From assembly GCA_013698305.1 (NCBI GenBank), contig JACCVC010000094.1, forward strand, positions 1 to 5,209: a DNA stretch of 5,209 nt. Direction: 5' to 3'. Both the position numbers and the translations under genes were made by a program. Of this stretch, positions 4,643 through 5,209 are shown piece after piece. The DNA comes from Chloroflexia bacterium (GTDB taxonomy: Bacteria; Chloroflexota; Chloroflexia; Thermomicrobiales; UBA6265). How positions within the stretch are numbered: the first letter of the stretch is position 1; each line of letters begins with the position of its first letter. Under the pieces are notes generated by a model. It saw only the letters and a program-made list of their open reading frames with translations. It ran no database searches and had not been told where the DNA came from.

Positions 4643-5209
4643 GTGGAAGATCTCAAGCGATTCGACAAACGACGCCACGAGCGCATCGCCCGATGGCTCG
4701 CCGAACTCCGGTCGTGGCGCAACGCCCGCGTTGTGTCGATCCCCGACTGGACCTTCACCGGGGCGGACGGGGTCGAGCATCAACTCTCCGTCGGTGATCC
4801 CTGGCCCAGCGTCGACACCCCGGTCCGGTTGTCCGCCACCGCAACCATCCCGGACGACTGGCAGGGTCAGCGCGTTGAGGCCGAGCTTTGGCTCGGTGGA
4901 GAAGGCTTCGTCGCATTCGACCCTGGATATCAATCTGGATTAAACCCGTTCCACCATGACTTCCGCATCACTGATTCTGCTCGAGGTGGCGAGAAGATCA
5001 CCATCGACGCCGAAGTCGCGCCCAAGGGCATGTTCGGCACGCACGTTGCCAACCCTGCCGTGAGCCGTGCCGTTCTCACCATCCCCATGACCAGGTGCGC
5101 GAGCTGGAAACGGACCTGCGCATGCTGATCGAGACCGCCGCCCAATTGGAGGATCACGAGGCGTTTCCGCTCTTCCTCGATCTCGTCGACGACGCTTACC
5201 GCGAGTTGG
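4643..5209 (+). CDS. alpha-mannosidase (GH38-type), N-terminal part, frame broken near 5085, cut by window edge
   Basis: This is the start of a probable GH38-type alpha-mannosidase, which removes alpha-linked mannose from oligosaccharides or glycans. Translation starts at GTG 4643 with EDLKRFDKRRHERIARWLAEL, a helix, then SVGDPWPSVDTPVRLSATATIP (about 49-70) and a beta-rich part. The segment FDPGYQSGLNPFHHDFRIT (92-110), followed by GGEKITIDAEVAPKGMFG, is the recognisable N-terminal domain of bacterial and Ams1-like mannosidases. After residue 148 (AVLTIP) the original frame runs on to a stop at 5126-5128 with unrelated residues (MTRCASWKRTCAC). The family-like sequence resumes one frame over from about 5086 as HDQVRELETDLRMLIETAAQ and stays open to the edge. 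One missing base in the CCCC run at 5083-5086 explains this. About 189 residues are visible of a family that usually exceeds 800; the catalytic domain lies beyond the window. It follows the PIN toxin by 107 bases. Other sugar-active enzymes with a similar N-domain cannot be fully excluded. Confidence 0.75.

Noticed and set aside
1..5209. CRISPR array, tRNA or rRNA genes, insertion sequence ends, riboswitch
   Set aside because: I saw no regularly spaced repeats, no cloverleaf-like or rRNA-like sequence, no transposase frame with terminal repeats, and no recognisable riboswitch core.

Overview
The window is GC-rich DNA (roughly 60% G+C by eye) with strongly GC-biased third codon positions, GTG starts, a Tat-exported sugar-binding protein and a Phd/PIN toxin-antitoxin pair. 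This combination fits a high-GC, non-proteobacterial bacterium. Chloroflexota (Thermomicrobia-like) is my first guess and Actinomycetota the second. The guess rests on overall protein style, not on a marker gene. Every gene I can support is on the + strand.

Layout. Positions 1-156 are a leader with three short inverted repeats and possibly the last codons of an upstream gene. Positions 157-3511 hold a carbohydrate ABC importer of the CUT1 type: a solute-binding protein (157-1515), a first permease of the MalF/UgpA type (1634-2584) and a second permease of the MalG/UgpE type (2612-3511). No ATPase gene is present. Between the binding protein and the first permease lie two strong hairpins without T-tracts (1525-1566 and 1574-1615), an arrangement expected to give more binding protein than permease. 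A terminator-like hairpin (3517-3552) closes the operon.

Positions 3560-4535 hold a type II toxin-antitoxin module: an extended -10 promoter, a Phd/YefM-type antitoxin with a long C-terminal tail (3637-4077), and a PIN-domain toxin (4087-4535) whose frame is broken by one missing base near 4143-4147. From 4643 to the right edge runs the N-terminal part of a GH38-type alpha-mannosidase, also broken by one missing base, near 5083-5087. Both lesions are explained by losing one C from a short C run. A sequence or assembly error is therefore at least as likely as gene decay.

Working model. The importer would bring in a sugar or short oligosaccharide, and the neighbouring alpha-mannosidase suggests, without proving, that the substrate contains mannose. 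The toxin-antitoxin cassette sits between the two as an independent transcription unit. I see no clearly new biological system. The most notable points are the tandem intercistronic hairpins, the paired C-run frameshifts and the repeat-decorated antitoxin promoter.
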